A stretch of 64,000 nt of DNA. Origin: Streptomyces sp. NBC_01451 (GTDB taxonomy: Bacteria > Actinomycetota > Actinomycetes > Streptomycetales > Streptomycetaceae). Shown piece by piece: positions 38,715-46,804 of the stretch (position 1 is the stretch's first letter; each line of letters begins with the position of its first letter). Position numbers and translations under genes: made by a program. The notes below the pieces were generated by a model that saw only the letters and a program-made list of their open reading frames with translations, was not told the origin of the DNA and made no database searches. The stretch is from NCBI RefSeq assembly GCF_036227485.1, contig NZ_CP109479.1, positions 2,604,001 to 2,668,000 on the forward strand, in the 5' to 3' direction.

Positions 38715-39248
38715 ATGAAGTTCGCATTCGTCAGCGGCAGCGCGGCCCTGGACTTCGCCGGCACCGTGCAGAGCCGGCGCGACGCCCCGCTGGACCTGCT
38801 CACCACACCGGCCGACCTCACCGAATGGGCCGTGGCCTCGGGAGTCCTCGACGCCCCCGCACCGGCGACCGGGGGGGACCTCACCCGGGCCGTGCACCTG
38901 CGGGAGGCGATCTACCGGCTGACGCTCGCCTCGACCGACGGATCCCCCTTCACCCCGGAGGACTGCTCCGTCGTCAACCGCGCCACCGAGCCCGGCCCGG
39001 TGCGCTGCGAACTGCTGCCCGACGGCACTGTCCTACGCCACGGCACGATCGGGGCCGTCCTGTCGACGCTGGCCCGGGACGCCGTCGAGCTGATCACCCG
39101 CACCCCGGAGCAGGTGAAGGAGTGCGCGGCGGCCGGCTGCACCCGTCTGTACGTCGACCGGTCCCACCGCGGTTCCAGGCGCTGGTGCGACATGACGCGC
39201 TGTGGCAACCGGGCCAAGGCCGCGCTCTACCGCTCACGGCATGCCTGA
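38715..39248 (+). CDS. CGNR zinc-finger transcriptional regulator (ABATE domain)
   Basis: 177 aa from the ATG at 38715 (MKFAFVSGSAALDFAGTVQS). The N-terminal ABATE domain (LDLLTTPADLTEWAVASGVL, HLREAIYRLTLAS) is thought to sense a ligand. The C-terminal zinc finger has CAAAGCTRLYVDRSHRGSRR and WCDMTRCGNRAKA, with four Cys and the CGNR signature. Divergent DMT exporter plus two shared palindromes suggest it controls the exporter and itself. Length is typical. Confidence 0.92.
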   Translation: MKFAFVSGSAALDFAGTVQSRRDAPLDLLTTPADLTEWAVASGVLDAPAPATGGDLTRAVHLREAIYRLTLASTDGSPFTPEDCSVVNRATEPGPVRCELLPDGTVLRHGTIGAVLSTLARDAVELITRTPEQVKECAAAGCTRLYVDRSHRGSRRWCDMTRCGNRAKAALYRSRHA

Positions 39249-39265
39249 CCGTCCTCGGACGGCGG

Positions 39266-39541
39266 TCAGAAGCTCCACGACACGGTGTTGTCCAGCTGCA
39301 TGAGGGTGACCAGTACGACCAGGTCGGCGACGCCGAGACCGAGTCCGAGCCAGGCCCGTCCGGGCCTCTTCGTGCCGCGCCAGAGGGCGACGACGGCCAG
39401 CGCGATGGCGACGGGGCCGAGGAAGACGTTGAGGACCAGCAGGCCGATCAGGCCCAGGACGAAGGACGCGACGGCCATGCCGTCGGCGTCGCGGGGGGCG
39501 GTGCGCTCGGTACGGCCGGTGGCCGATGCGGTGAGTTGCAT
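39266..39541 (-). CDS. Small DUF4190-like membrane protein
   Basis: 91 aa, ATG at 39541 (MQLTASATGRTERTAPRDAD). After a polar N-terminus it has two hydrophobic segments (MAVASFVLGLIGLLVLNVFL then GPVAIALAVVALWRGTKRPG) and a third (AWLGLGLGVADLVVLVTLMQ). The pattern SFVLGLIGL...GPVAIALAVVAL matches DUF4190 proteins of unknown function. The 50-aa membrane gene is 5 bp upstream on the same strand; both lie under the TetR-side promoter. Confidence 0.82.
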   Translation of the reverse strand: MQLTASATGRTERTAPRDADGMAVASFVLGLIGLLVLNVFLGPVAIALAVVALWRGTKRPGRAWLGLGLGVADLVVLVTLMQLDNTVSWSF

Positions 39542-39546
39542 GGTGA

Positions 39547-39699
39547 TCAGCTCCGACGGGCGAGGCGCTCACGGAGCGCGAAGATGCCGAGCCAGGCGGC
39601 GATGCCGGCGGCGGCCAGGACGGTGAACGAGACCGGGAGATGGGCGACGGTGCCCAGCACCATGCCCAGCAGCAGAAGAACGGCCACGAGGAAGAACAT
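39547..39699 (-). CDS. 50-aa membrane protein
   Basis: 50 aa from the ATG at 39699: two hydrophobic stretches (MFFLVAVLLLLGMVLGTVAH; FTVLAAAGIAAWLGIFAL) then a basic tail (RERLARRS). It is probably translated with the DUF4190-like gene that follows. Divergent from the TetR gene at 39825, with palindromes between, so likely under TetR control. No function known. Confidence 0.68.
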   Translation of the reverse strand: MFFLVAVLLLLGMVLGTVAHLPVSFTVLAAAGIAAWLGIFALRERLARRS

Positions 39700-39728
39700 G
39701 GGAGGAGATCCCTTTCGTTCGTTACAGT

Positions 39729-39762
39729 TCAGTGAACGATTGTAGTAACACTTGTTCACTGA
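39729..39762. promoter_or_regulatory. Candidate TetR operator (outer)
   Basis: TCAGTGAAC (39729-39737) and GTTCACTGA (39754-39762) are exact complements with 16 bp between, in the divergent region ahead of the TetR gene and the two small membrane genes. The AT-rich context is unlike the surrounding DNA. Confidence 0.65.
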
Positions 39763-39805
39763 CTCTTGAGTCTAGCGCGTCTCCCGGCTTTTCAATTACA
39801 GAGAA

Positions 39806-39818
39806 CAGTTGTTAACTG
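39806..39818. promoter_or_regulatory. Candidate TetR operator (start-proximal)
   Basis: CAGTT-GTT-AACTG palindrome 7 bp before the TetR start codon at 39825. Binding here would block translation start or transcription of the regulator itself. Confidence 0.55.
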
Positions 39819-39824
39819 CATGGC

Positions 39825-40451
39825 ATGAGTCACACTCTCGGCATCCGACAGGCCCAGAAGCAGAAGACCCGGCAGGCGCTCCTGGACGCGGCGCTCGGCC
39901 TGTTGGAGGACCAGAGCCTGAGCAGCCTCGGTCTGCGTGAGGTCACCCGCGCCGTCGGCGTCGCCCCGACCGCCTTCTACCGCCACTTCCGCTCCACCGC
40001 CGACCTCGGCGTCGCCCTCGTCGAGGAGGCGCTCGGCAGCCTCCACCCGATGATCGGTACGACGGTCTCCGGGTCCGGCGACAGCGAGGAGCGCATAGTC
40101 CGCGCGGTCGACCTGATCGCCGGTCACGTCCGGACGCAGCCCGCCCACGTCCGCTTCATCGCGCGCGAGCGGCACGGCGGGGTCCAGCCGGTCCGCGACG
40201 CCATCCGGGACCAACTGGCCCGGTTCGCCGAGGAGGTGCGGGACGCGCTCGCCGAACAGCCCGAGTCCGAGGGCTGGACCGACGAGGACCTGCTGATGCT
40301 GGCGGGCCTGTACGTCGACCAGATGCTGGTGACGGCCTCCCAGTTCCTGGAGACGCTGGACGCCCCGGCGGCACGGCGCGAGCAGGTGGCCCACCTTGCG
40401 ACGCGCCGGATGCGGCTGATCGCCATCGGCCGCGGACACTGGCTGGCCTGA
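39825..40451 (+). CDS. TetR/AcrR-family transcriptional regulator
   Basis: 208 aa, ATG at 39825 (MSHTLGIRQAQKQKTRQALL). The N-terminal helix-turn-helix LGLREVTRAVGVAPTAFYRHFRS is typical of TetR repressors; the C-terminal part (RFAEEVRDALAEQPESEGWT; LYVDQMLVTASQFLETLDAP) is a ligand-binding helical bundle resembling fatty-acid-biosynthesis repressor relatives. Palindromes just upstream suggest it represses itself and the divergent small membrane genes. Ligand unknown. Confidence 0.92.
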   Translation: MSHTLGIRQAQKQKTRQALLDAALGLLEDQSLSSLGLREVTRAVGVAPTAFYRHFRSTADLGVALVEEALGSLHPMIGTTVSGSGDSEERIVRAVDLIAGHVRTQPAHVRFIARERHGGVQPVRDAIRDQLARFAEEVRDALAEQPESEGWTDEDLLMLAGLYVDQMLVTASQFLETLDAPAARREQVAHLATRRMRLIAIGRGHWLA

Positions 40452-40524
40452 CCGGCGCGGAACCCTCCTGCCCCCCCCTGGAACGCCCCTGGAGCGCCGT
40501 TGGAACACCCCCCGGAACGCACGT

Positions 40525-40557
40525 GGGCGGCGCGCCCGTCCGTCGAGCGCGCCGCCC
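40525..40557. terminator. Hairpin between convergent TetR and lipoprotein genes
   Basis: GGGCGGCGCG and its exact complement CGCGCCGCCC separated by 13 bases, located between the TetR stop at 40451 and the convergent lipoprotein stop at 40593. Confidence 0.75.
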
Positions 40558-40592
40558 ATGTCGTACCCGCGAGGCCCCTGGCCCCGCCGCCG

Positions 40593-40961
40593 TCAGCCCT
40601 GCTGCTGAGCCTGCTGGCCCTGCCCGCCGCCCTGGCCGCCGCCGGGGCCACCACCGCAGCCACCGCCGCCGCCCTGGCCGCCACCACCGCCGGGGCCACC
40701 GGACGGCATGCCCGAGGGCGCACCGGACGGAGCCGCGCCGGTGGGCGCGCCCGATGGGGCCCCCGAGGCACCGGCGGCCGGGGCTCCTGACGGGGCGCCG
40801 CTGGGCGCACCGGACGGCATGCCCGAGGGGGCCTGGCAACTCTGTCCGGAAGTACCGGAGTTGCTGCTGTTCGAGGACGACGAGTCACCGGAACCGCAGG
40901 CGGCGAGCAGCGGGGACAGCGCCAGCAGGGCCACGGCGGGAACGAGACGCACACGCTTCAT
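40593..40961 (-). CDS. Low-complexity lipoprotein with SGAP/SGMP repeats
   Basis: 122 aa from the ATG at 40961, with GGAG about 10 bp upstream. A lipoprotein signal (MKRVRLVPAVALLALSPLLA then ACGSG) is followed by a Ser/Asn-rich linker, then repeated Pro-Ser-Gly-Ala and Pro-Ser-Gly-Met units (PSGMPSGAPSGAPSGAP), then a Gly/Gln-rich tail (GGGGGQGGGGGCGGGPGGGQ) with a lone Cys. No catalytic domain is possible in this composition. It should be anchored outside the membrane as a flexible surface chain. Function unknown. Confidence 0.75.
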   Translation of the reverse strand: MKRVRLVPAVALLALSPLLAACGSGDSSSSNSSNSGTSGQSCQAPSGMPSGAPSGAPSGAPAAGASGAPSGAPTGAAPSGAPSGMPSGGPGGGGGQGGGGGCGGGPGGGQGGGQGQQAQQQG

Positions 40962-41161
40962 GAGAAACAACTCCAGGAAGATGAAAGAGTTTCGAGGCGG
41001 GCATCGAATCAACGACACCTGGTTCTTCCTTGAGTACGCCCTGTTCACTGCCTGTGCGCCAGGTAAAGCGCGTCTACAGGAACGCGCCTGACCTGGCCTT
41101 TCTCTCCGGAGAGCCAACTACCCACTGATACAGGTCCGTGACAGAAGCCGCCGCGCGGCCC

Positions 41162-42022
41162 TCATCCGAGCCGTACGCTCGCCAACTGCCTTGACTGGGC
41201 GACGAGTCGGTCCGCGCTGTCCCAGACCTCGGCGTCCTCCTCAAGGAAGCCGCCGGCCATGTTGCGGGTCGTTATGGAGACCCGCAGCGGACCCGGGGCG
41301 GGCCGGCAGCGCACATGGACGGTCAGTTCGACCGTCGGGACCCAGCCGGAGAGGCCGATCTCGAACGCGGTCGGCGGCAGCGCGTCGACGGCGAGAAGCA
41401 GCGCGAGCGGGTCGGCGTCACGGCCGTCGGCGAGCCCGAACCAGGACCGCATCTCCCCCTTGCCTGAGGGTGCGCCGAGCGCCCAGCCGAGGGTGGCCGG
41501 GTCGAGCTTGAGCATCAGCCGGTCGGCGATGGCGGAGCTGCCGGGGACGGGGGCGGGCGCGTCCTGCGGGCCGAAGCACTGGTGCATGGGCGGCAGCGCG
41601 GGCGGCTCGGCGGTCGTACGGACATCGTCGGGGAGGGTGTCCAGGTCGCCGTAGGAGGCGAGGACGCGGATCCGCTCGACCTCCTGGCCGTCGTCGTCGT
41701 ACTGGAAGAGCGAGGCCGTGCCGGTGGACAGTGAGCGTCCGGTGCGGACCACGTCCGTGCGGACGACGGCCGGACCCGGACGGGACGCGGTGAGGTAGTG
41801 CGCGGAGACGCTGAACGGGTCGCCGTGCGGGAGGGCGTCCGCGAGGGCGCGGCCCAGCACCGCCAGCAGATAGCCGCCGTTGACGGCACCGATGACGGTC
41901 CAGCCGGCGGAGAGTTCGGTGTCGTAGACCCCGGGCGCGCGCCGGGTGACGGCGGTGTCGCGGTCGAACTCACTGTCACCGATGGTGGCTCGCGCGGTCT
42001 GCGCGGAAGCTGCTTCTGGCAT
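41162..42022 (-). CDS. Acyl-CoA thioesterase-like protein (TesB-type double hotdog)
   Basis: 286 aa from the ATG at 42022 (MPEAASAQTARATIGDSEFD). The hotdog features are WTVIGAVNGGYLLAVLGRAL, FSVSAHYLTASRPGPAVV, GRSLSTGTASLFQ and, in the second half, EMRSWFGLADGRDADPLALL and WVPTVELTVHVRCRP. It belongs to the thioesterase group common in actinomycetes that hydrolyses acyl-CoA, though specific substrates are unknown. Divergent from the esterase gene at 42168 with 145 bp between. Confidence 0.85.
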   Translation of the reverse strand: MPEAASAQTARATIGDSEFDRDTAVTRRAPGVYDTELSAGWTVIGAVNGGYLLAVLGRALADALPHGDPFSVSAHYLTASRPGPAVVRTDVVRTGRSLSTGTASLFQYDDDGQEVERIRVLASYGDLDTLPDDVRTTAEPPALPPMHQCFGPQDAPAPVPGSSAIADRLMLKLDPATLGWALGAPSGKGEMRSWFGLADGRDADPLALLLAVDALPPTAFEIGLSGWVPTVELTVHVRCRPAPGPLRVSITTRNMAGGFLEEDAEVWDSADRLVAQSRQLASVRLG

Positions 42023-42167
42023 GTGTGAACGGTACAGCAGAGCAATACTAAGCGGTAGCTTTTGTCGGGTGCGGGCGGTGCCGCCTCTTGGTAAGTGACC
42101 GGAATGTCTTGGGTAAGGGTTCGTCCGCAGCCGTGACCTCCGGCGTCGGATCGTCCTCCTTCCAGAC

Positions 42168-43427
42168 ATGAGCCTCACCGGTACGCCGTTCCTCCTCACG
42201 ACGATCGCGCTCGTCGCCGTCGCCGTACTGCTGCCCCTCGCCCTCTGGTCCCGGGTGCGCGGGCCCGCGCTCGTGCGTGGCGCCGCCCGGCTGCTGATGG
42301 TGCTGTTCGCCCAGGCCACGGCGGTCACCCTGGTGTTCCTGCTGGTGAACAACTCCAACAACCTGTACGACAACTGGGGCGACCTCCTCGGCACCGGCGA
42401 CCATGTCCAGGCCGCCGCCGACCTCGGTCCCGACGGCACCGGCGGTATCTCGCTGCGCAGACTGCCGAAGGTGAGGCAGACGTTCCGCGAGGCCGACGGG
42501 CCCGGCATGCACGCGGCCGGCGGCGTCGAGGTCACCGATCTCAGGGGCCAGGTCTCGGGCGTCGACGCCGAGGTCTACGTCTGGCTGCCGCCGCAGTACC
42601 ACCAGGCCGCCTACCGGCACCGCAGGTTCCCCGTGGTCGAGTTGCTGCCGGGCTACCCGGGCTCGGCGAAGTCCTGGTTCGGCTCACTGCACGCTCCCCA
42701 GCAGCTGCTGCCGCTGATGAGGAGCGGCCAGATCACGCCCTTCATCCTGGTGTCGCCGCGCACGACCCTCATCGCCGACGCGGACACGGGCTGCGCCAAC
42801 ATCGCGGGCCGGGTCGACGCGGACACCTGGCTCAGTGTCGACGTACCGAAGATGGTCACCGACAACTTCCGCGCCGAGGGCGGGCCGGGCGGCTGGGCCG
42901 TCGCCGGGTACTCGGCCGGAGCGCACTGCGCGGCCAAGCTCGCCGTCGCGCACCCCGACCGCTACCGGGCCGCGGTGTCCATGTCCGGCTACAACGACCC
43001 GGCCGGGGAACCCCTCTCGCTGGCCGCCCGGACCCCGCAGCTGCGGGCCGCGAACAACCCGTACCTGATCCTCAAGCACGACCGCGTGCCGCCCGCCGTC
43101 GCGCTCTACGTCTCCGGCGAGTCCGGTGACGGCTACGAGGCCGGCCTGGCCCTTCAGAAGGTGGCGAAGGCACCGACCGCGGTGGACGTGGTATATCTGC
43201 CGCGCAGCGACGGCGGGCACAACATGGCGCTGTGGCGGCCCCAGATCACCACGGTGTTCCGCTGGCTGACCCAGCAGTTCGACGCGGGCGGCCGGAAGGC
43301 GAGCGACGGCCTCGCGACCGGCTCTACCCGGCGGACTCCTCGTCACGAGCCGTCGACCGCCGGTGCCACGCACGCGGAGCTCGCCAGTGGAACCGCATCG
43401 CGAGCAGCCGCAGTACGAAAGCCGTGA
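42168..43427 (+). CDS. Membrane-anchored esterase (FrmB/mycolyltransferase-like alpha/beta hydrolase)
   Basis: 419 aa, ATG at 42168. Two N-terminal helices (FLLTTIALVAVAVLLPLALW; LLMVLFAQATAVTLVFLL) anchor an extracellular esterase domain of the esterase D / antigen 85-like type: YVWLPPQYHQAAYRHRRFPV, LLPGYPGSAKSWFG, nucleophile Ser in GWAVAGYSAGAHCAAKLA, and SDGGHNMALWRPQI with the catalytic His. Length is typical for the two-helix subgroup. Its 3' end runs 104 bp into the convergent TRIC-like gene. Substrate unknown. Confidence 0.88.
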   Translation: MSLTGTPFLLTTIALVAVAVLLPLALWSRVRGPALVRGAARLLMVLFAQATAVTLVFLLVNNSNNLYDNWGDLLGTGDHVQAAADLGPDGTGGISLRRLPKVRQTFREADGPGMHAAGGVEVTDLRGQVSGVDAEVYVWLPPQYHQAAYRHRRFPVVELLPGYPGSAKSWFGSLHAPQQLLPLMRSGQITPFILVSPRTTLIADADTGCANIAGRVDADTWLSVDVPKMVTDNFRAEGGPGGWAVAGYSAGAHCAAKLAVAHPDRYRAAVSMSGYNDPAGEPLSLAARTPQLRAANNPYLILKHDRVPPAVALYVSGESGDGYEAGLALQKVAKAPTAVDVVYLPRSDGGHNMALWRPQITTVFRWLTQQFDAGGRKASDGLATGSTRRTPRHEPSTAGATHAELASGTASRAAAVRKP

Positions 43428-43998
43428 CGATCGCGAACCCGCTGGTGAACGGGTTGAGGATGTCGTAGCGGATGCAGAGGACGGCCAGCGCGGAGCCGAC
43501 GATCGCCGGAACCGCGTACAGGTCGCGGTCCCAGCGCAGCAGTGAGGGAACCTCGTTGGCGAGCACGTCACGCAGCACTCCGCCGCCCACGGCGGTCGCG
43601 AGACCGAGGGCGGCGGAGGCGGTGAGGCCGAGACCGTAGTCGTACGCCTTCACCGTGCCCGTGACACAGAACAGCCCGAGGCCCGCCGCGTCGAACACGT
43701 TCACGCCCGCCTGGATGCGCTCCACCTCCGGGTGGAGGAAGAAGACGAGCAGGGCGGCGAACAGCGGCGTCAGGAAGTACCCGAGATCCGTGAACGCCGC
43801 CGGGGGCACCGCCCCGATGACCAGATCCCGCAGCAGCCCGCCGCCCAGCGCGGTGACCTCGGCGAGTACGGCGATCCCGAAGACGTCGAAGTTCTTCCGG
43901 ACGGCGAGCAGAGCGCCGGAGATCGCGAAGACGAAGATGCCGACGAGGTCCAGGGTGTGCTGGACGGAGGGACTGAAGAGCTGCTGAATCACCCCCAT
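43324..43998 (-). CDS. Trimeric intracellular cation (TRIC) channel family protein, formerly UPF0126
   Basis: 224 aa, ATG at 43998 (MGVIQQLFSPSVQHTLDLVG). It has seven hydrophobic helices in two repeats with the family signatures GIFVFAISGALLAVRKNFDV, TALGGGLLRDLVIGAVPPAA and, in repeat two, LATAVGGGVLRDVLANEVPS. The GGG-x-LRD motif in each repeat lines the pore in bacterial TRIC proteins. Likely a monovalent cation channel. Its last 104 bp overlap the 3' end of the convergent esterase gene. Confidence 0.92.
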   Translation of the reverse strand: MGVIQQLFSPSVQHTLDLVGIFVFAISGALLAVRKNFDVFGIAVLAEVTALGGGLLRDLVIGAVPPAAFTDLGYFLTPLFAALLVFFLHPEVERIQAGVNVFDAAGLGLFCVTGTVKAYDYGLGLTASAALGLATAVGGGVLRDVLANEVPSLLRWDRDLYAVPAIVGSALAVLCIRYDILNPFTSGFAIVTAFVLRLLAMRFHWRAPRAWHRRSTARDEESAG

Positions 43999-45291
43999 AT
44001 TCTTACCTGGAATCGGGCGTGCGCCTTACAAAGCAAGGCCAGATGGCTCTACTGCTTAGATGACGGGCTTGCCGGTCGTGAAGAGCCACGTCTGGAAGAG
44101 GTCGTCGAGCTGCTTGCCGCTGATCTTCTCGGCGAGCCGGACGAAGTCGTCGGTGTTCGCGTTGCCGTACCGGTGGAGTTCGGTCCAGGTGGGCAGGAGC
44201 TTGAAGAAGGCGGGGTCGCCGATGCGTTCGCGGAGCATCTGGAGGGTCATAGCGCCGCGCTGGTAGACGGCCGAGGCGAACATGGTGTCGCGCTGCGGAT
44301 CACCGACGACGATCTGCCAGAAGGCGCTGTCGGCGGGGCGGGCGTTGTAACCGGCCAGGAAGGAGTCGTGCGCCGAGCGGGTGCCCTTGTACTCGGCCCA
44401 CAGCCACTGGGCGTAGGTCGCGAACCCCTCGTTGAGCCAGATGTCCTTCCAGCGCTCGGTCGACACGGAGTCGCCGAACCACTGGTGGGCCAGCTCGTGC
44501 ACGATGGTCGTCTCGCTGCGCACGGCCGAGTAGACCGGTTTCGTCTGCGTCTCCAGCGAGAACCCGGCGGCCGGCATGTCGTCGACGATCGCGCCGGTCT
44601 CCTCGAACGGGTAGGGCCCGAAGACCTTCGACCAGTAGTCGGTGGCCTCGGCCGTCACGGCGTACACGTCGACGCTGTTGCCGTTGGCCAGCACCGGGTC
44701 GATCGCCACGTAGATCGGCGTCCCGCCGGGCGTGACGCCCGTCTTCACGTCGAACTTCCCGATGGTGGCGGTGGCGAGGTAGGTCGCCATCTGCTTCTTC
44801 TCGCGCCAGTGGGTGTACGTCGAGCCGCCCTTGTCGTACGTCGAGACCAGCCGGCCGTTGGAGACGGCGGTCAGCCCCTTCGGCGCCTTGATCCGGATGT
44901 CGAAGGATGCCTTGTCGGAGGGGTGGTCGCTGGACGGGAACCAGGTGGAGGCGGCGTTGGGCTCACAGGCGACGAAGACGCCGTCGGTGGTCTTCATCCA
45001 CCCGCAGCTGGAGCCGAAGACGATGGGCCCGCCGAGCGGTTCGGGCACTCCGCCGTAGGTGACGGCGACCTCGAAGTCCCGCCCCTTGGACAGCCGGCCG
45101 CGAGGCGTGATGCGGATCTCGTCGCCGTCGCGCGTGAACTGGGCGCGTCTGCCGTTCACTTCGACCTTCGTGACATCGAGCTTCTGGAGGTCCAGATCGA
45201 AGGAGGAGAGGTTCTGGGTGGCGCGGGCGGTGATGGTCGTACGGCCGTCGAGTCGGTCGGTGTCCGGGTCGTACGCGAGGTCGAGGGCGAT

Positions 45292-45334
45292 GGGGGTCCC
45301 CCCGGGTCGAACGAAGTTGAGAGCTGGGGGAGGC
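45292..45334. repeat. Small palindromic insertion-like element disrupting the M1 peptidase
   Basis: GGGGGTCCCCCC at the left and GCTGGGGGAGGC at the right flank a core with GAACGAAGTTGAGAG. It encodes RLPQLSTSFDPGG in the signal-proximal frame and breaks the reading frame into the peptidase body. It resembles the element in the PAS-GGDEF gene (305-355). Confidence 0.65.
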
Positions 45335-45467
45335 GGGCGTCGAAGCCGCCGTTGCCCAGCTGCGGGAAGCAGGAGTCACCGATGCCGTCGGCGCCGGGGG
45401 CCGGGGCGGAGGAAGCGGCGATGACGAGGAAGGAGGCCGCCGCGGTGGCGACGGCCCCTAAACGTGC

Positions 45468-45495
45468 CGAACGGGAGAGTGCGAACGGGAGAGTG
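45468..45495. repeat. Perfect 14-bp tandem duplication at the M1 peptidase start
   Basis: CGAACGGGAGAGTG occurs twice in a row on the + strand, immediately inside the natural ATG at 45499. Fourteen bases shift the frame. A 12-bp inverse copy (CTCTCCCGTTCG, 45557-45568) lies in the upstream region. Confidence 0.92.
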
Positions 45496-45601
45496 CCATG
45501 GGTCGTCCCTTTCGAGCGTGTACCGGTCGGACAAGACGGACACGGACGACTCTGCGCTCTCCCGTTCGAACATGTGCATGACTTTGCCAACTCGTCATGC
45601 C

Positions 45602-46804
45602 TTACTTGTCAGTTGACTCCTGACGGTCGTCTTCCGCTTCCGCCTCCGGCGGTGCGGTGGGGGCGACGTCGTCCGCCTTCGTCTGCGGGTCCGCCTTCGC
45701 GGCCGGAGTCACCAGCTCGACCGCCTCCCTCGCCGCCGACAGCAGCACCGTGTCCTGCGGCGCCTGGTCCGCCGCGTTCTCCGGGTGGTGGCAGGCGACC
45801 TGCTGGCCGGGCTTCAGCTCCAGGAGCGGCGGCTCGGTCGTCCGGCAGATCTCCGTCGCCTTCCAGCACCGGGTGTGGAACCGGCAGCCGCTCGGCGGCG
45901 CGATCGGCGACGGGACATCGCCCTTGAGCAGGATGCGCTCGCTCTTGGTGCCCCGGCGCTTGGGGTCGGGTACCGGCACCGCCGACATCAGTGCCTTGGT
46001 GTACGGGTGCATCGGAGCCTCGTACAGGGAGGACCGGTCGGCGAGTTCGACGATCTTGCCGAGGTACATCACCGCGATACGGTCCGAGACATGGCGCACG
46101 ACGGACAGGTCGTGCGCGATGATCACGTAGGTCAGGCCGAGTTCCTTCTGGAGGTCGTCCATCAGGTTCACGACCTGCGCCTGGATCGACACGTCCAGCG
46201 CGGACACCGGCTCGTCCGCCACGACCAGCTTCGGCTTCAGGGCGAGCGCGCGGGCGATGCCGATGCGCTGGCGCTGACCGCCGGAGAACTCGTGCGGGTA
46301 GCGGTTGAAGTGCTCGGGGCTGAGGCCCACCAGCTCCAGGAGGCGCTGGACCTCCTTCTTCACCCCGCCCTCGGGCTCGACGCCCTGGAGCCGGAAGGGC
46401 GCCGAGACGATCGAGCCGATGGTGTGGCGCGGGTTCAGGGAGCCGTACGGGTCCTGGAAGATCATCTGGATGTCCCGCCGCAGCGGACGCATCCCGGCCG
46501 AGTTCAGCCGTGTGATGTCCTGGCCCTCGAAGTGGATCGACCCGCCCGTCGGTTCCTGGAGGCGGGTGATGACCCGGCCCATGGTCGACTTGCCGCAGCC
46601 CGACTCACCGACCACGCCGAGGGTCTCGCCCTTGCGCACCTCGAAGTCGATGCCGTCGACGGCCTTCACCGCGGCGACCTGGCGCTGCAGGATCCCCTTC
46701 TTGATGGGGAAGTGCTTGACCAGGCCCTCGACCTTGAGCAGCACCTCGCGCTCGTCGGAAGCCGCCACAGCGGTCGCCGCCTCGGGTTTCTTCGTCTCGC
46801 TCAC
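45602..46804 (-). CDS. Oligopeptide ABC transporter ATP-binding protein (OppF/DppF type)
   Basis: 400 aa from the GTG at 46804, whose GTGA overlaps the OppD stop. ATPase landmarks: Walker A GVVGESGCGKSTMGR, Q-loop MIFQDPYGSLNPR, signature EFSGGQRQRIGIARAL, Walker B LVVADEPVSALDVS and the H-loop IIAHDLSVVRHVSD. The C-terminal oligopeptide domain has SGCRFHTRCWKATEIC with the Cys cluster. A long Ala/Pro/Glu tail follows. It energises peptide uptake with OppD at the membrane. Confidence 0.95.
   Translation of the reverse strand: MSETKKPEAATAVAASDEREVLLKVEGLVKHFPIKKGILQRQVAAVKAVDGIDFEVRKGETLGVVGESGCGKSTMGRVITRLQEPTGGSIHFEGQDITRLNSAGMRPLRRDIQMIFQDPYGSLNPRHTIGSIVSAPFRLQGVEPEGGVKKEVQRLLELVGLSPEHFNRYPHEFSGGQRQRIGIARALALKPKLVVADEPVSALDVSIQAQVVNLMDDLQKELGLTYVIIAHDLSVVRHVSDRIAVMYLGKIVELADRSSLYEAPMHPYTKALMSAVPVPDPKRRGTKSERILLKGDVPSPIAPPSGCRFHTRCWKATEICRTTEPPLLELKPGQQVACHHPENAADQAPQDTVLLSAAREAVELVTPAAKADPQTKADDVAPTAPPEAEAEDDRQESTDK

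Larger units (their letters stand above)
44056..45499 (-). pseudogene. M1-family metallopeptidase gene broken by two small insertions
   Basis: The body (45159-44056) is an M1 aminopeptidase: the zinc site HELAHQWFGDSVSTERWKDI with downstream WLNEGFATYAQ, preceded by AAGFSLETQTKPVY instead of a classic GAMEN. The signal-peptide segment (SARLGAVATAAASFLVIAAS to GIGDSCFPQLGNGGFDAR) lies upstream in another frame. A 14-bp tandem duplication (45468-45495) just after the natural ATG at 45499 shifts the start, and a roughly 43-bp palindromic insert (45292-45334) shifts the frame again before LDLAYDPDTDRLDG. A TTA Leu codon (45458-45460 area) lies in the signal region. Probably nonfunctional unless starts other than ATG 45499 are used. 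Confidence 0.82.
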
